Assembly: GCA_946480925.1 (NCBI GenBank)
Contig: CAMLLU010000062.1
Span: forward strand, 1 to 34,764
Length of the DNA: 34,764 nucleotides
From: an uncultured Rivibacter sp.
GTDB lineage: Bacteria; Pseudomonadota; Gammaproteobacteria; Burkholderiales; Burkholderiaceae
Reading direction: 5' to 3'
Shown: one piece after another, positions 9,593-17,704 of the stretch
Layout: each line of letters opens with the position of its first letter
How positions within the stretch are numbered: position 1 is the stretch's first letter
Notes under the pieces: generated by a model
Databases searched by the model: none
What the model saw: the letters and a program-made list of their open reading frames with translations, nothing else
What the model was told of the DNA's origin: nothing
Translations under genes and position numbers: made by a program

Positions 9593-9803
9593 TCATTGCA
9601 TGAAGGGGAGTAGATCGTCTGGGTTCTTGCCAAGCAGCCGGCGAAACCTCATTGACGTCTGAGACTGGTGCTTGGTCGCATAGAAGCAGGACCTCGTCGC
9701 GTTCGCATGAGATCCCAGCTCTCCGACAGAAGATCTCAAGGCCTTCGAGCGACACCTCAAGCTATCTGTCCGCGATGGCGGCCTTCTTTTCATCTTTCGC
9801 CAT
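9593..9803 (-). pseudogene. Possible degraded small gene in the 9497-9848 gap
   Basis: No intact gene is visible in this stretch of about 350 bp. On the minus strand an ATG at 9803 opens MAKDEKKAAIADR and then meets a TAG. The same frame continues as SLEGLEIFCRRAGISC, and a neighbouring frame ends with FRRLLGKNPDDLLPFMQ before a TGA at 9593-9595. Together these look like one short protein broken by a stop and a frameshift. The family is not recognised, and the reading could be chance. Confidence 0.25.
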
Positions 9804-9840
9804 GGTGGGCCGTTCACTGCGCAGAGTCGCTGCACGATAG

Positions 9841-9871
9841 GCGCAAAAAAAGGCAGCGTATTGCTGCCTTT
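9841..9871 (-). terminator. Intrinsic terminator of the pectate lyase operon
   Basis: On the minus strand AAAGGCAGC and GCTGCCTTT (arms 9849-9857 and 9863-9871, loop of 5) form a stem followed by a run of T (plus-strand A 9845-9851). It lies 17 nt after the stop of the PL1 pectate lyase. It is the only convincing terminator downstream of the three minus-strand lyase genes. Confidence 0.85.
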
Positions 9872-9888
9872 CTGTTGTGCGCCGATGA

Positions 9889-11067
9889 TCAGTTGACCGT
9901 CAGCTTTCCTACGCCTGCCTGGCTGGAAACGGTGCTCTTCACCGAGCCTGTCGGCAGCGGTGTGGCGGTGTAAGGCACCGTCCAGCCCACGCTGCTGCTG
10001 AAGCTGCAGCTCGTCGACAGGTTGAGCGCCGAGCCGTTGAGCTGCGAGCCGGTGTCTACGATGGCGCCGGTCTTGCTGGACGATCCCGGATTCTTGACGA
10101 CCTTCGGGCACGACGAGGCGCCCGCGATCTCGAACACGTTGTTGGCTGAAATGATCTTGGACTTGTAGCCCACGCCGATGCTGTAGTTGTGCGGGTAGGC
10201 AGTGTTTGCCTTGTCGCCCTTGTAGTAGTTGTTGTAGACGTGGACCTTGCCGAAGCGCACGCGCGGAGCACGCTCGACGCTGTCGCTGAAGACGTTGTGG
10301 TTGTACGTCACGCGCAGGTGGCCTTCATCGGCCGTGTCGCTGTCCGACGAGCCGACGAGGCTGTTCTTGTCGTGCTGGTCGAAGACGTTGTACGAGACGG
10401 TGATGTAGTCGGCTGCGTGCTGGATGTCGAGCGCGCCGTCGTGGCACTGCTTGCGCTGGCCATTGACGACCGCGGCCTTGTCGTCGGTCATCGGTGCGTC
10501 GGTGAACACGTTGTGGTCGATCCACACATGGGTCGCGCCATCAAGCACGAGCGCGTCGTAGCGCGAGTTCCAGCGGCCGCCGTTGTCGTTCGGGTCCCAG
10601 ATGGGTTCGATGTCGCAGGGAGCCACGATCGTGAGGTTGCGGATGACGACGTTGTCGACACGCTTGACGAACATTGCCGCGTTGGTGATCGTGGCCGTCG
10701 AGCCCATGCCGATCAGCGTGGTGTTGGCGGGGATGGTGATCTTGTTGCGCGCGGTTTGGTCGGCCACGCTCGTGAAGGGGCCGCCGTTGTCGGCCGCCGT
10801 CATGTCGACGGTGCCGTAGATCTTGACGATCTTCGGGTTCGTGCCGCCGTCTTTCAGAGCAGCCAGCAGCTGCGAGGCGCTGCTGACCTTGTAGATGTAG
10901 CGCGCCGTCGCGGCTGCGCCCCCCTTGGTGCCGCCGCTCTGGCTTGCCCAGCCGGCGCTCGGCGCCGAGTCGGTGCTCGCGTCGGCGTGTGCCGACAAAG
11001 GCAGCCAAGCCATGGACAGCACAGCTGCGGCGGCCGACAGATTTCTTCCCCAAAGTTTCTTCGTCAC
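9889..11067 (-). CDS. Secreted pectate lyase, polysaccharide lyase family 1
   Basis: Cleaves polygalacturonate by Ca2+-dependent beta-elimination outside the cell and so macerates plant cell walls. It has 392 residues. Residues 1-28 form a Sec signal peptide ending AHA, matching type II export of such enzymes. PL1 motifs are visible: WIDHN at 182-186, the calcium-site segment HDGALD near 209-214, and the RxPxxR catalytic motif at 266-271 (RAPRVR) followed by FGKVHVYNNYY. The start is GTG at 11067, with AAGGAG 6 nt upstream. It lies 119 nt downstream of the second harpin-PL3 gene with no terminator between, so it may be read from the PIP promoter at 14203. An alternative own promoter is TATATT on the minus strand at 11095-11100. 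Confidence 0.93.
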   Translation of the reverse strand: MTKKLWGRNLSAAAAVLSMAWLPLSAHADASTDSAPSAGWASQSGGTKGGAAATARYIYKVSSASQLLAALKDGGTNPKIVKIYGTVDMTAADNGGPFTSVADQTARNKITIPANTTLIGMGSTATITNAAMFVKRVDNVVIRNLTIVAPCDIEPIWDPNDNGGRWNSRYDALVLDGATHVWIDHNVFTDAPMTDDKAAVVNGQRKQCHDGALDIQHAADYITVSYNVFDQHDKNSLVGSSDSDTADEGHLRVTYNHNVFSDSVERAPRVRFGKVHVYNNYYKGDKANTAYPHNYSIGVGYKSKIISANNVFEIAGASSCPKVVKNPGSSSKTGAIVDTGSQLNGSALNLSTSCSFSSSVGWTVPYTATPLPTGSVKSTVSSQAGVGKLTVN

Positions 11068-11094
11068 GTGGTGCTCCTTGCAGATGACCTCGCG

Positions 11095-11100
11095 AATATA
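11095..11100 (-). promoter_or_regulatory. Possible -10 box for the PL1 lyase
   Basis: TATATT on the minus strand lies in a short AT-rich patch about 28 nt before the GTG start. The nearest -35 candidate (TTTCCG at 16-nt spacing) is poor. A separate promoter for this gene is therefore only possible. Confidence 0.3.
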
Positions 11101-11186
11101 GGAATCGGCCTGAGAGCGGAAATGACGGAAGCCAGATCGTTGCGTGACCGAAGTCTTGCTGTGCCTTTTCTTACGCTGTGCGTCGA

Positions 11187-12599
11187 TCAGATGACCGCTC
11201 CCTCGACCCTGCCCACCTTCTGGCCACCGATAACCTCCATGCCGCTCGGGCCACGGGCGTCGTAATTGATGTCGTTCATTTCGTTGTTGTTGAACGTGAC
11301 TCGTGCGTTTGCCGCATCGGTGCGGAAGACTTCGTCGCCGTTGGTCAGGCGCGAGTTGGTGATGCTGACCTCCAGCGGGAAGGTGCCGTCGTTGCGCGGT
11401 GGGACGTATCGGTGGTCGGTCGCCACCAGGCGGCCGAAGTTCTCGGCGGTGAAGCCGTCGATGCTCAGCGAGCCGCCGGCAGTGGCGGTGAAGATCTTGT
11501 CGTGCGCGTTGAACGCGCCGCCGCCAGTGATCTTGACGTCGCCTTCCTTCTTCTTGCTAAGTGCGTCTTCGCCGACGTCCTTCCACCACACGTTCTGGAT
11601 GTTGGCGTCGCCATACACGTGCACACCGTCTGCCCCGGCGATCTGCAGGTTCTTCAGCGTGGCGCCGTCTTCCAGGATGAACACGGGCTTCTGACCTTCG
11701 CTTCGGCCGCCGTCTCCCAGTGCCGCGCCGGCCTGGTAGAGCTTGCCGCCGCCGTCGAAGGTCTGACCGGCTTTCACGACGATGGGGTCGTTGACCACCA
11801 CGGTGCCGGCGGCCGGTGGCATCTCGGTGGGGCGGGCCGCACCGACCGGGGCGCTCTGTGTGGCAGGAGTGCTTGGGCTGCTCGGAGTGCCCGGTGAACT
11901 AGGCGCGCTAAACGTGCTCGTGCTGCCCGGCGTGCTGGGGGTGCTCGGCGTGCTGGACGAGCTCGTCGGGCTCCATGGGCTCGACGTGTTCGCTGTGCTG
12001 GGTATGTTTAGCGGCGGCAGCGAAGGCCGCGTCGGATTCGAATCCCATGGCGAGCCGCCGTTGCCGCCGCCGCTATTGCCGGTGCCACCGAAGGGCGATC
12101 CCCCGCCTGAACCCGCGGATGGGCCTGCGCTGCTGCCACCTCCGCCCCCGCCCCCGAGCTGATTGCCCAGTGGGCCGGCAGCACCGTTGGGTTGCATGCC
12201 GTTCTGGCTCAGGGCTTGCAGCAACGGCAGAAGGGCCTGCAGCAATTGCAAGAGGCTGTTGAGGACGCCTTGGTTGCCGGACAGAGGGCTGCTGTTGCCG
12301 GTGCTGCTCGGCCCCGTCAGCCCGCCGGTTCCAGGCAGCGAGCCTGCCGTGCCCGCACCGCCCGGCCAGCCCTCGTTGCCGGACCCGCCCGGGCCGGAGG
12401 TGCTCAGCCCTTGTCCGCTTTGCTGCGCTGCCGAGAGCAGACTGGTCACCAGCATGGACATCAACTGCTGCGCGAGCGGCGACGCGTTGCTGCTCTGTGC
12501 AGGCTGCGGATAAGGCGCCTGGTTGAGGAACATGTTGTACATGTCGAGTGCCGACGGGCGGCGCAGCGACGAAACGGAATCGATGGCGTCAATGGACAT
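11187..12599 (-). CDS. Harpin-like protein with C-terminal PL3 pectate lyase domain (HrpW/PopW type), copy 2
   Basis: Predicted type III-secreted protein acting on pectate in the plant apoplast or wall. It has 470 residues. The N-terminus MSIDAIDSVSSLRRPSAL has no Sec signal and matches the paralogue upstream. A Gln/Leu-rich helical segment lies at about 110-135 (LLQALLPLLQAL), and a Gly/Ser/Pro/Thr-rich linker at about 145-255. A PL3 domain spans about 265-460 (VVVKAGQTFDGGGKLYQAG, QKPVFILEDGATLKN, DGVHVYGDA, NVWWKDVGEDAL). Compared with my memory of Bacillus Pel-15, D324, E344, D345, K350 and K368 are kept. The residue equivalent to Arg132 is Ala393 (FGRLVATD), so catalysis may be impaired and the domain may mainly bind pectin. 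It follows copy 1 by 60 nt, which suggests one operon. Confidence 0.85.
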   Translation of the reverse strand: MSIDAIDSVSSLRRPSALDMYNMFLNQAPYPQPAQSSNASPLAQQLMSMLVTSLLSAAQQSGQGLSTSGPGGSGNEGWPGGAGTAGSLPGTGGLTGPSSTGNSSPLSGNQGVLNSLLQLLQALLPLLQALSQNGMQPNGAAGPLGNQLGGGGGGGSSAGPSAGSGGGSPFGGTGNSGGGNGGSPWDSNPTRPSLPPLNIPSTANTSSPWSPTSSSSTPSTPSTPGSTSTFSAPSSPGTPSSPSTPATQSAPVGAARPTEMPPAAGTVVVNDPIVVKAGQTFDGGGKLYQAGAALGDGGRSEGQKPVFILEDGATLKNLQIAGADGVHVYGDANIQNVWWKDVGEDALSKKKEGDVKITGGGAFNAHDKIFTATAGGSLSIDGFTAENFGRLVATDHRYVPPRNDGTFPLEVSITNSRLTNGDEVFRTDAANARVTFNNNEMNDINYDARGPSGMEVIGGQKVGRVEGAVI

Positions 12600-12659
12600 G
12601 GGTGCTTTCAGTACTGCTTGAGGGCGGTGCGGGCGGCGGCTGGCGAAATCAGCGCGAGA

Positions 12660-14078
12660 TCAACCGCTGTGGGGCTTGTAGCCCCAGGAGGCGAGACCTT
12701 CGACGCGTGCGTCCTTCGGTGCAAGCACCTTGTTGGGCACGTTGTCGACGGTGATGGACGCGTCGTCCCACTTGATCTGGGCGCCGTTCGCTGCGTCGGT
12801 GCGCACCACGGTCTCTTCACCGTTGCGGAACACCGAGTTCTTGATGTCGATGGCGATCGGGAAGTCCTTGCCGCCGTTGGTGCGCACGGCCTTGCCGAAA
12901 CCGTCGGCCGTGAAGCCGTCGATCGACAGCGAACCGGGTGCGTTGATCTGGAAGATCTTGTCGGAGGCCTGGTAGGCGCCGCCGCCGATGACCTTCACGT
13001 TGCCGGGGCCCTTCATCGTCATCGCGTCTTCGCCGACGTCCTTCCACCACACGTCCTTGAGCGTCGCGTCGCCACGCGTGTGCACACCGTCGCCGCCGGC
13101 CACTTGCGCGTTCTTCAGTGTCGCGCCGGGCTCGAGGATGAACACGGGCTTCTGGTTCTCGCTCTGGCCACCGTCGCCCAATGCCTTGCCGGCCTGGTAG
13201 AGCTTGCCGCCACCGTCGAAGGTCTGGCCGGCCTTCACGACGATGGGCTCGTTGACCACCACGGTGCCTTTTGCAGGCGGGATCTCGGTGGGCTTGCCGG
13301 CGCCGCTCACCGGTGCGCCGGTCGTCGTGCCCGGCGTCGTGGGTGTGCTGGGAGCGCTGGGGGTGCCAGGTGTGCTCGGCGCGCCATGGCCATATGCCGG
13401 CGGTGTGCTGGGCGTGCCCGGCGTGGAGGGTGAGCCCACGGGCGAGCCGTTGCCGCTGCCACCGAAAGGTGAGCTGCCACCAAACGGCGAACCACTGCCG
13501 CCGAAAGGTGAGCCACCGCCAAGAGGCGAGCCTCCGAAGGGTGAGCCACCCCCGAAGGGTGAGCCGCCGCCAAAGGGCGAACTGCCTCCCGAGCCGCCGA
13601 ACGGCGACCCGCCACCGCTACCGCCTCCGCCGGCACCACTGCCGTTGCCACCGCCGAACTGGTTGCCCAGCTGGCCTGCGGCGTTGGTGGGCTGGATGCC
13701 GTTCTGGTTGAGGGCCTGCAGCAGCGGCGTGAGCGCCTGCAGCAGCTCCATGATGCTATTGAGCAGGCCCATCTGCGCGGACAAGGGGTTGTTGCCCGCG
13801 CTGCCGGTGCCCAGCGGGCCGGAGGGACCCGACACCGTGCCCGGGCTGCCCGAAGTGCCACCGGGCAGGCCTTGGCCGGCAGTGTTCTGGCTCGGCGTGC
13901 CTTGCTGCTGCCCTGCGGACATCAGGCTGTACAGCAGCATGGACAGCAATTGCTGCCCCATTGAAGCAGGGGTGCTCTGCTGCGCCGGAGACGGCGTCTG
14001 GTTCAGGTACTGGCTGTACATCTGGAGCGCCGATGGGCGCTGCAGGGATGAAACGGGGTTGATCACGTCGATGGACAT
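12660..14078 (-). CDS. Harpin-like protein with C-terminal PL3 pectate lyase domain (HrpW/PopW type), copy 1
   Basis: Predicted Hrp-secreted pectate lyase of 472 residues. The start is the ATG at 14078 behind a strong AAGGAGG SD. A longer in-frame start at 14165 overlaps the promoter and is rejected. The N-terminus MSIDVINPVSSLQRPSAL lacks a Sec signal and fits a type III signal. Next come a Gln-rich region, a helical LLQALTPLLQAL stretch at about 112-123, and a Gly-rich block with seven SPFGG units (158-207). A Ser/Thr/Pro linker leads to a PL3 domain (about 272-465). D330, E350, D351, K356, K374 and R399 match the calcium and catalytic residues known from PL3 (Pel-15), so activity is likely. 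An exact PIP box and -10 lie upstream. HrpW of Pseudomonas/Erwinia and PopW of Ralstonia have the same architecture. Confidence 0.88.
   Translation of the reverse strand: MSIDVINPVSSLQRPSALQMYSQYLNQTPSPAQQSTPASMGQQLLSMLLYSLMSAGQQQGTPSQNTAGQGLPGGTSGSPGTVSGPSGPLGTGSAGNNPLSAQMGLLNSIMELLQALTPLLQALNQNGIQPTNAAGQLGNQFGGGNGSGAGGGGSGGGSPFGGSGGSSPFGGGSPFGGGSPFGGSPLGGGSPFGGSGSPFGGSSPFGGSGNGSPVGSPSTPGTPSTPPAYGHGAPSTPGTPSAPSTPTTPGTTTGAPVSGAGKPTEIPPAKGTVVVNEPIVVKAGQTFDGGGKLYQAGKALGDGGQSENQKPVFILEPGATLKNAQVAGGDGVHTRGDATLKDVWWKDVGEDAMTMKGPGNVKVIGGGAYQASDKIFQINAPGSLSIDGFTADGFGKAVRTNGGKDFPIAIDIKNSVFRNGEETVVRTDAANGAQIKWDDASITVDNVPNKVLAPKDARVEGLASWGYKPHSG
13458..13610 (-). repeat. Tandem SPFGG-coding repeats in harpin-PL3 copy 1
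   Basis: Residues 158-207 of the minus-strand protein contain seven SPFGG units and one SPLGG unit, separated by short Gly/Ser spacers. At DNA level they are degenerate tandem repeats of 18-27 bp. Copy 2 of the gene keeps only one SPFGG unit (168-172), so the array expanded or contracted after duplication. Confidence 0.85.
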
Positions 14079-14165
14079 GGGACTCCTCCTTGAAGGCGGT
14101 GGCTGGCTGCTGCCGTCAGCCGGTTTGGGGGCAGGGGCGCGTGAATGGCAGGCACTCGAAGTCAA

Positions 14166-14227
14166 AGGCTAGAGGTCGCGCAGACGGCGAGTCATGGCAA
14201 AGGCGAAACCCTGCGGCATTTGCCGAA
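14166..14227 (-). promoter_or_regulatory. PIP box and -10 for the harpin/pectate lyase operon
   Basis: On the minus strand TTCGG-N15-TTCGC occupies 14227-14203 and TAGCCT (YANNNT) lies 31 nt downstream at 14171-14166. This matches the plant-inducible promoter consensus TTCGB-N15-TTCGB-N30-32-YANNNT bound by HrpX (Xanthomonas) or HrpB (Ralstonia). The predicted leader to the ATG at 14078 is about 80 nt. Confidence 0.85.
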
Positions 14228-14297
14228 GCCGCTGGCGGGCGGGCCCAAGCGGGGCTGGCACACCGCCACCTCTTCGGTACGGGGGCAGGTCCATCGC

Positions 14298-14358
14298 TTC
14301 GTGCTGTGAGGTCTTGTTTCGCTTCGCGGCGGCGCTGTCGGGGCGGCGTTTCTAGATT
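14298..14358 (+). promoter_or_regulatory. PIP box and -10 for the GNAT gene
   Basis: TTCGT (14298-14302), N15, TTCGC (14318-14322), N30, then TAGATT (14353-14358). Both spacing and hexamers fit the PIP/hrpII consensus exactly. It is divergent from the PIP box at 14203-14227, with 70 bp between them. The start codon of the GNAT gene lies 38 nt after the -10. Confidence 0.82.
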
Positions 14359-14396
14359 TCGAGCGTCTTCAACGAACGCTTGCCGCAGGAGCCCCC

Positions 14397-14999
14397 ATGC
14401 TTGCCACGAAGCCCGCAGACAACGCCCCAGCCGTACTGCCGCAGCCGCCCGGCATCGCGACGCTCACGGTGCGGCCGGCAATTGCGGCCGACGTGGTCGC
14501 CGTCACGCGCATCTACAACGAATCTCTGCCCGCGCCTGCCGCGCAGCCCGAAGCTGCTGGCGCACACGTTGGCGGGCGCCTGCTGGCGGCAAGCCGGCTG
14601 CCGCCGCTGCCCGACGAAGGGCTCTCGGGCTGGATGGGCGCGCACCGCACCAACGGGCGGCCGCTGTGGGTGGCACACGCAGGTGGCGAGCCCATCGGCT
14701 GGCTGAGCCTGCTGGGTTTTTCCGACCGGCCGGCCTGCATCTATGCCGGCGAAGTGGCCATCTACATCGCGCAGGCGTGGCAAGGGCGCGGCGTGGGCCG
14801 CAGGCTGCTCGAGCATGCCCTGCGCGAGGCACCGCGGTGGAACATCGACCGGCTCATGGCCTTCATCTGGCACGACAACGCGGCCAGCGTGGGGCTGTTT
14901 CGCGCACACGGCTTCAGCGCCTGGGGCTCGCTGCCCGGCATCGTGTGGGCCGAAGGCCGCAGCCGCGACATGTTGATCTTCGGCCGCGTGCTGGACTGA
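14397..14999 (+). CDS. GNAT-family N-acetyltransferase under a PIP box
   Basis: Predicted acetyl-CoA-dependent N-acetyltransferase of 200 residues, closest in feel to the phosphinothricin acetyltransferase-like group. The substrate is unknown. Residues 1-24 are an Ala/Pro/Thr-rich, weakly charged leader before the fold begins at TVRPAIAADVVAVTRIYNES. Motif A is seen at 120-138, with the acetyl-CoA loop QGRGVG at 129-134. The late WHDNAASVGLFRAHGF block (158-173) is typical. The ATG at 14397 follows AGGAG with 5-nt spacing. The exact PIP promoter upstream predicts co-expression with the T3SS. It may be a translocated effector, a self-protection or housekeeping acetyltransferase recruited to the regulon, or a bystander of the divergent promoter. 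Confidence 0.85.
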   Translation: MLATKPADNAPAVLPQPPGIATLTVRPAIAADVVAVTRIYNESLPAPAAQPEAAGAHVGGRLLAASRLPPLPDEGLSGWMGAHRTNGRPLWVAHAGGEPIGWLSLLGFSDRPACIYAGEVAIYIAQAWQGRGVGRRLLEHALREAPRWNIDRLMAFIWHDNAASVGLFRAHGFSAWGSLPGIVWAEGRSRDMLIFGRVLD

Positions 15000-15196
15000 G
15001 CTCGGGTTCACGCGGCGGATGTCCCGCGTATCGACGGCCGAGCCCCTCGATCGCGCCGCTTTGTGTAAAGCACGTTAGAGACGCTGACGAACCGTGACCG
15101 CTGTCACGCCCTCGCAAAGCATCCGTTGCCTTCCAGCGACTTCGGGGCCGGCCCTGCCTCGTACCATACAGAACTGTTTGGACTCGGCAGCGCACT

Positions 15197-17677
15197 ATGG
15201 GAAGGAAGCCACAGGCTTGGCGTCGACCACTGAAGAAGTTGATCGTCCTGGCCTGGGGGGCTGCGGGCTGGCTGTCGGCTTTCGCGGCCGTGGCGCAGGC
15301 ACCGCAGCAGTTCGATCTCGAAAGCGGCCCGCTCAGCCAGGCGCTCATCGAGATCGCCAAGCGCAGCGGCACCATCGTGTCGTTCAATCCGGCGCTGGTC
15401 GCGGGTCGCGTGGCAGCGCCGGTGCAAGGCAGCTTCACGCCCCTGCAGGCCTTCGAGCAGGCCCTCAAGGGCAGCAACCTCGCCATTGAAGTCACTGCCG
15501 ACGGCGCGGTGACCCTGCATGCCACGCAGAGCGCGCCTGCCGCGCCCTTGAACATCACTGGTGCGCTCGAGTCGCGGCCCGCCGTGCCCGACACCGGTCC
15601 TCGCTACGTGGGCGCCCTGCAGCCCGTGCTGGTGCTCGCCTCGGCCGACAAGCCCGATGAGATAGGCCTGAAGCCCGAGGTGGCCTCCACCGCGACGCGC
15701 ACCGACACGCCGCTGTCGGAGCTGCCGCAGGCCGTCTCGGTGGTCACGCGCGACGCGCTGGACCTGCAGGGCGCGAACGCCACGACGACCGATGCCTTGC
15801 GCTACGTCACCGGCGTCACTGCACACGTCAACGACGCGGGCCAGGGCCTTGCACCCACCGTCATGGTGCGGGGCATGCCCGCGCTGTATTCGCTGTCGGG
15901 CATGCGCACGCTGCGCGGCGGCCTGGCCGTGGACAACGCCTTGATCGAACGCATCGAAGTGCTCAAGGGCCCCAGCGGCGTGGTCGGCGGCGTGGCGGAC
16001 TTCGGCGGGCGCGGCGGTGTGGTCAACCTCGTGCGCAAGTCGATCGACGTCGATGAACACGTGGCGCTCAAGCAGAGCCTGAGCTCGCGTGACAGCGGCA
16101 CGCTGCGGCTGGACCTCGACGCCGCAGGCGAGATGGCGCCGCGCACCTACTGGCGCGCCGTGGCCTTCGGCAGCCGCAGCGGCCGCACCGATGGCGGCTA
16201 TGACCCGCAGCATGCCGGTGGACTGCTCACAGCGCTGGGCTACCGCGGCGCCGACTTCAAGGCCACGCTCACGCTGCAGGCCGATCAGCGGCGCGTTGCG
16301 CCCGCGGCCGCAAGCCTGGGCGGCGTGCCCGGCGAAGACGGCTTCGTGCCGGTGAAAGAGGGCCATGCGCCCGTCGTGGATCCTGCCGACGGCTTGGACT
16401 GGCGCGCGCGCGACGTCGAGCTCGACCTCGACTGGCGGCTCTCGCCGCAATGGCGCATGACCTGGAAGGGCCGCGTCGAAACAGTGGAGGGCGGGATGCG
16501 CCACAACCGGTACTGGGCCCTCAACGACACGACCGCACTCGTCGAACTGCTGCGGCGTCGTTCGAAGGCGCGAGACGCCGGCATGCAATGGGGCCTGGTG
16601 GGCAACGTTGCGACGGGGCCGGTGACGCACCGGCTGCTGATGGCGCTCGACCTCGACCGCTGGCGCTTGCATCGCGGCGACGGCACGGCGCGCTGGTTCC
16701 TCGACCCCAACAGTTATCAACCCGGTGTCACACCGCTGCCGACCACGCCGGACGAGGGCGAGGCGCAGGCGCTGGACGAGCGCACCCTGCGCGAGCGCAA
16801 GCACGCCGTGCTGCTGCAGGACCAGCTGCGCCTGGGCTCGTGGATCGCGCGGCTGGCGGTGCAGCGCACGCATTCGTCCGAGTACTTCGATGTCGTCGAA
16901 CGGCTGGGGCCGCGGGCCACCAACTGGGACGCCGGGCTGCTCTACCAGGTGACCCCATCGGTCGCCGTCTATGCCGGCACGCAGTACTCCGTCGAGCTCG
17001 ATGGCCGTGTTGCCGACTTCGAGCTCTACGACGGCACCGTCGCGCCCTATCGGCGCGAGCGCCAGGCGCAGGCCGGCACGAAGATCGAGCTGCTGGAGCA
17101 CCGCGTCGCACTCACGCTCGAAGGCTTCCGGCTGCGCCAGATGGACACGCTGCAGGATTCGTCGGAACTGCCAGGCAGTGGCATCTACAGCCTGCCGGGC
17201 CGTTCGATCGATGGCGTGGAGGCCGAGCTGGCGGGCCGCATGCTGCCGTCGCTGGACCTGCACATGGGCCTGAGCTACATGCGCGCCCGTGAAACGGTGC
17301 CGGGGCCGGCGTCCATGGCGCCGCTGGGTGTCGAGCTGCCCGCCATCGGCGTGCCGGCGCGTTCCATGCACGTGTTGGCGCGCTACCGGCTCTCGGGCAA
17401 CGAAACGGCGCGCCACAGTCTCGGGCTGGGCCTTCGTGCCTATTCGTCGAGCTGGGCCGTGCCGCCCAATCCGCTCGATCCCTCGCAGGCGCAGCTGCGC
17501 CTGCCCGGCGGCGCACAGCTCGACCTGTCGTGGGCGCGTGCGACCGAGCAGTGGACCTTGGGCGTCTCGATAGAAAACGTTTTCAACCGCAGGCTCTACG
17601 GCACGCAGTCCGCCCCGGGCTACATCCCGCTGCAGCCCGGGCGCAGCGTGAGCCTGACTGCCAGCTTCACGCCCTGA
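15197..17677 (+). CDS. TonB-dependent outer-membrane receptor with N-terminal STN signalling domain (FecA/FpvA type)
   Basis: Predicted Fe3+-siderophore uptake receptor that can also signal to an anti-sigma factor. It has 826 residues. Residues 1-35 form a signal peptide (RRPLKK, then a hydrophobic core ending VAQA). An STN domain spans about 39-100 (FDLESGPLSQALIEIAKRSG). The plug begins near 172 (PLSELPQAVSVVTRDAL) and contains IERIEVLKGPSGVVGGVA. A 22-strand barrel ends with NVFNRRLYG and RSVSLTASF. The ATG at 15197 has no good SD, but the frame gives a sensible signal peptide. No FecI/FecR pair is adjacent. The nearest is at 31298-32773, beside a related receptor. It lies between two PIP-controlled genes but has no PIP box of its own, and no Fur box was recognised. 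Confidence 0.9.
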   Translation: MGRKPQAWRRPLKKLIVLAWGAAGWLSAFAAVAQAPQQFDLESGPLSQALIEIAKRSGTIVSFNPALVAGRVAAPVQGSFTPLQAFEQALKGSNLAIEVTADGAVTLHATQSAPAAPLNITGALESRPAVPDTGPRYVGALQPVLVLASADKPDEIGLKPEVASTATRTDTPLSELPQAVSVVTRDALDLQGANATTTDALRYVTGVTAHVNDAGQGLAPTVMVRGMPALYSLSGMRTLRGGLAVDNALIERIEVLKGPSGVVGGVADFGGRGGVVNLVRKSIDVDEHVALKQSLSSRDSGTLRLDLDAAGEMAPRTYWRAVAFGSRSGRTDGGYDPQHAGGLLTALGYRGADFKATLTLQADQRRVAPAAASLGGVPGEDGFVPVKEGHAPVVDPADGLDWRARDVELDLDWRLSPQWRMTWKGRVETVEGGMRHNRYWALNDTTALVELLRRRSKARDAGMQWGLVGNVATGPVTHRLLMALDLDRWRLHRGDGTARWFLDPNSYQPGVTPLPTTPDEGEAQALDERTLRERKHAVLLQDQLRLGSWIARLAVQRTHSSEYFDVVERLGPRATNWDAGLLYQVTPSVAVYAGTQYSVELDGRVADFELYDGTVAPYRRERQAQAGTKIELLEHRVALTLEGFRLRQMDTLQDSSELPGSGIYSLPGRSIDGVEAELAGRMLPSLDLHMGLSYMRARETVPGPASMAPLGVELPAIGVPARSMHVLARYRLSGNETARHSLGLGLRAYSSSWAVPPNPLDPSQAQLRLPGGAQLDLSWARATEQWTLGVSIENVFNRRLYGTQSAPGYIPLQPGRSVSLTASFTP

Positions 17678-17704
17678 GCGAGGTGCCGTTGGGCACCGCT
17701 CAGG
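17673..17704. terminator. Hairpin between convergent genes, overlapping both stops
   Basis: CCTGAGC (17673-17679) and GGTGCC (17682-17687) pair with GGCACC (17692-17697) and GCTCAGG (17698-17704), with a 2-nt bulge. It spans the stop codons of the TonB receptor and of the minus-strand translocon gene. It has no T-tract, so it is a probable two-way transcript end rather than a classical terminator. Confidence 0.5.

Noticed and set aside
11110..11165. PIP-like TTCGG-N17-TTCCG upstream of the PL1 lyase
   Set aside because: The spacing is 17 rather than 15 and the second half has a mismatch. It was not counted as a PIP box.
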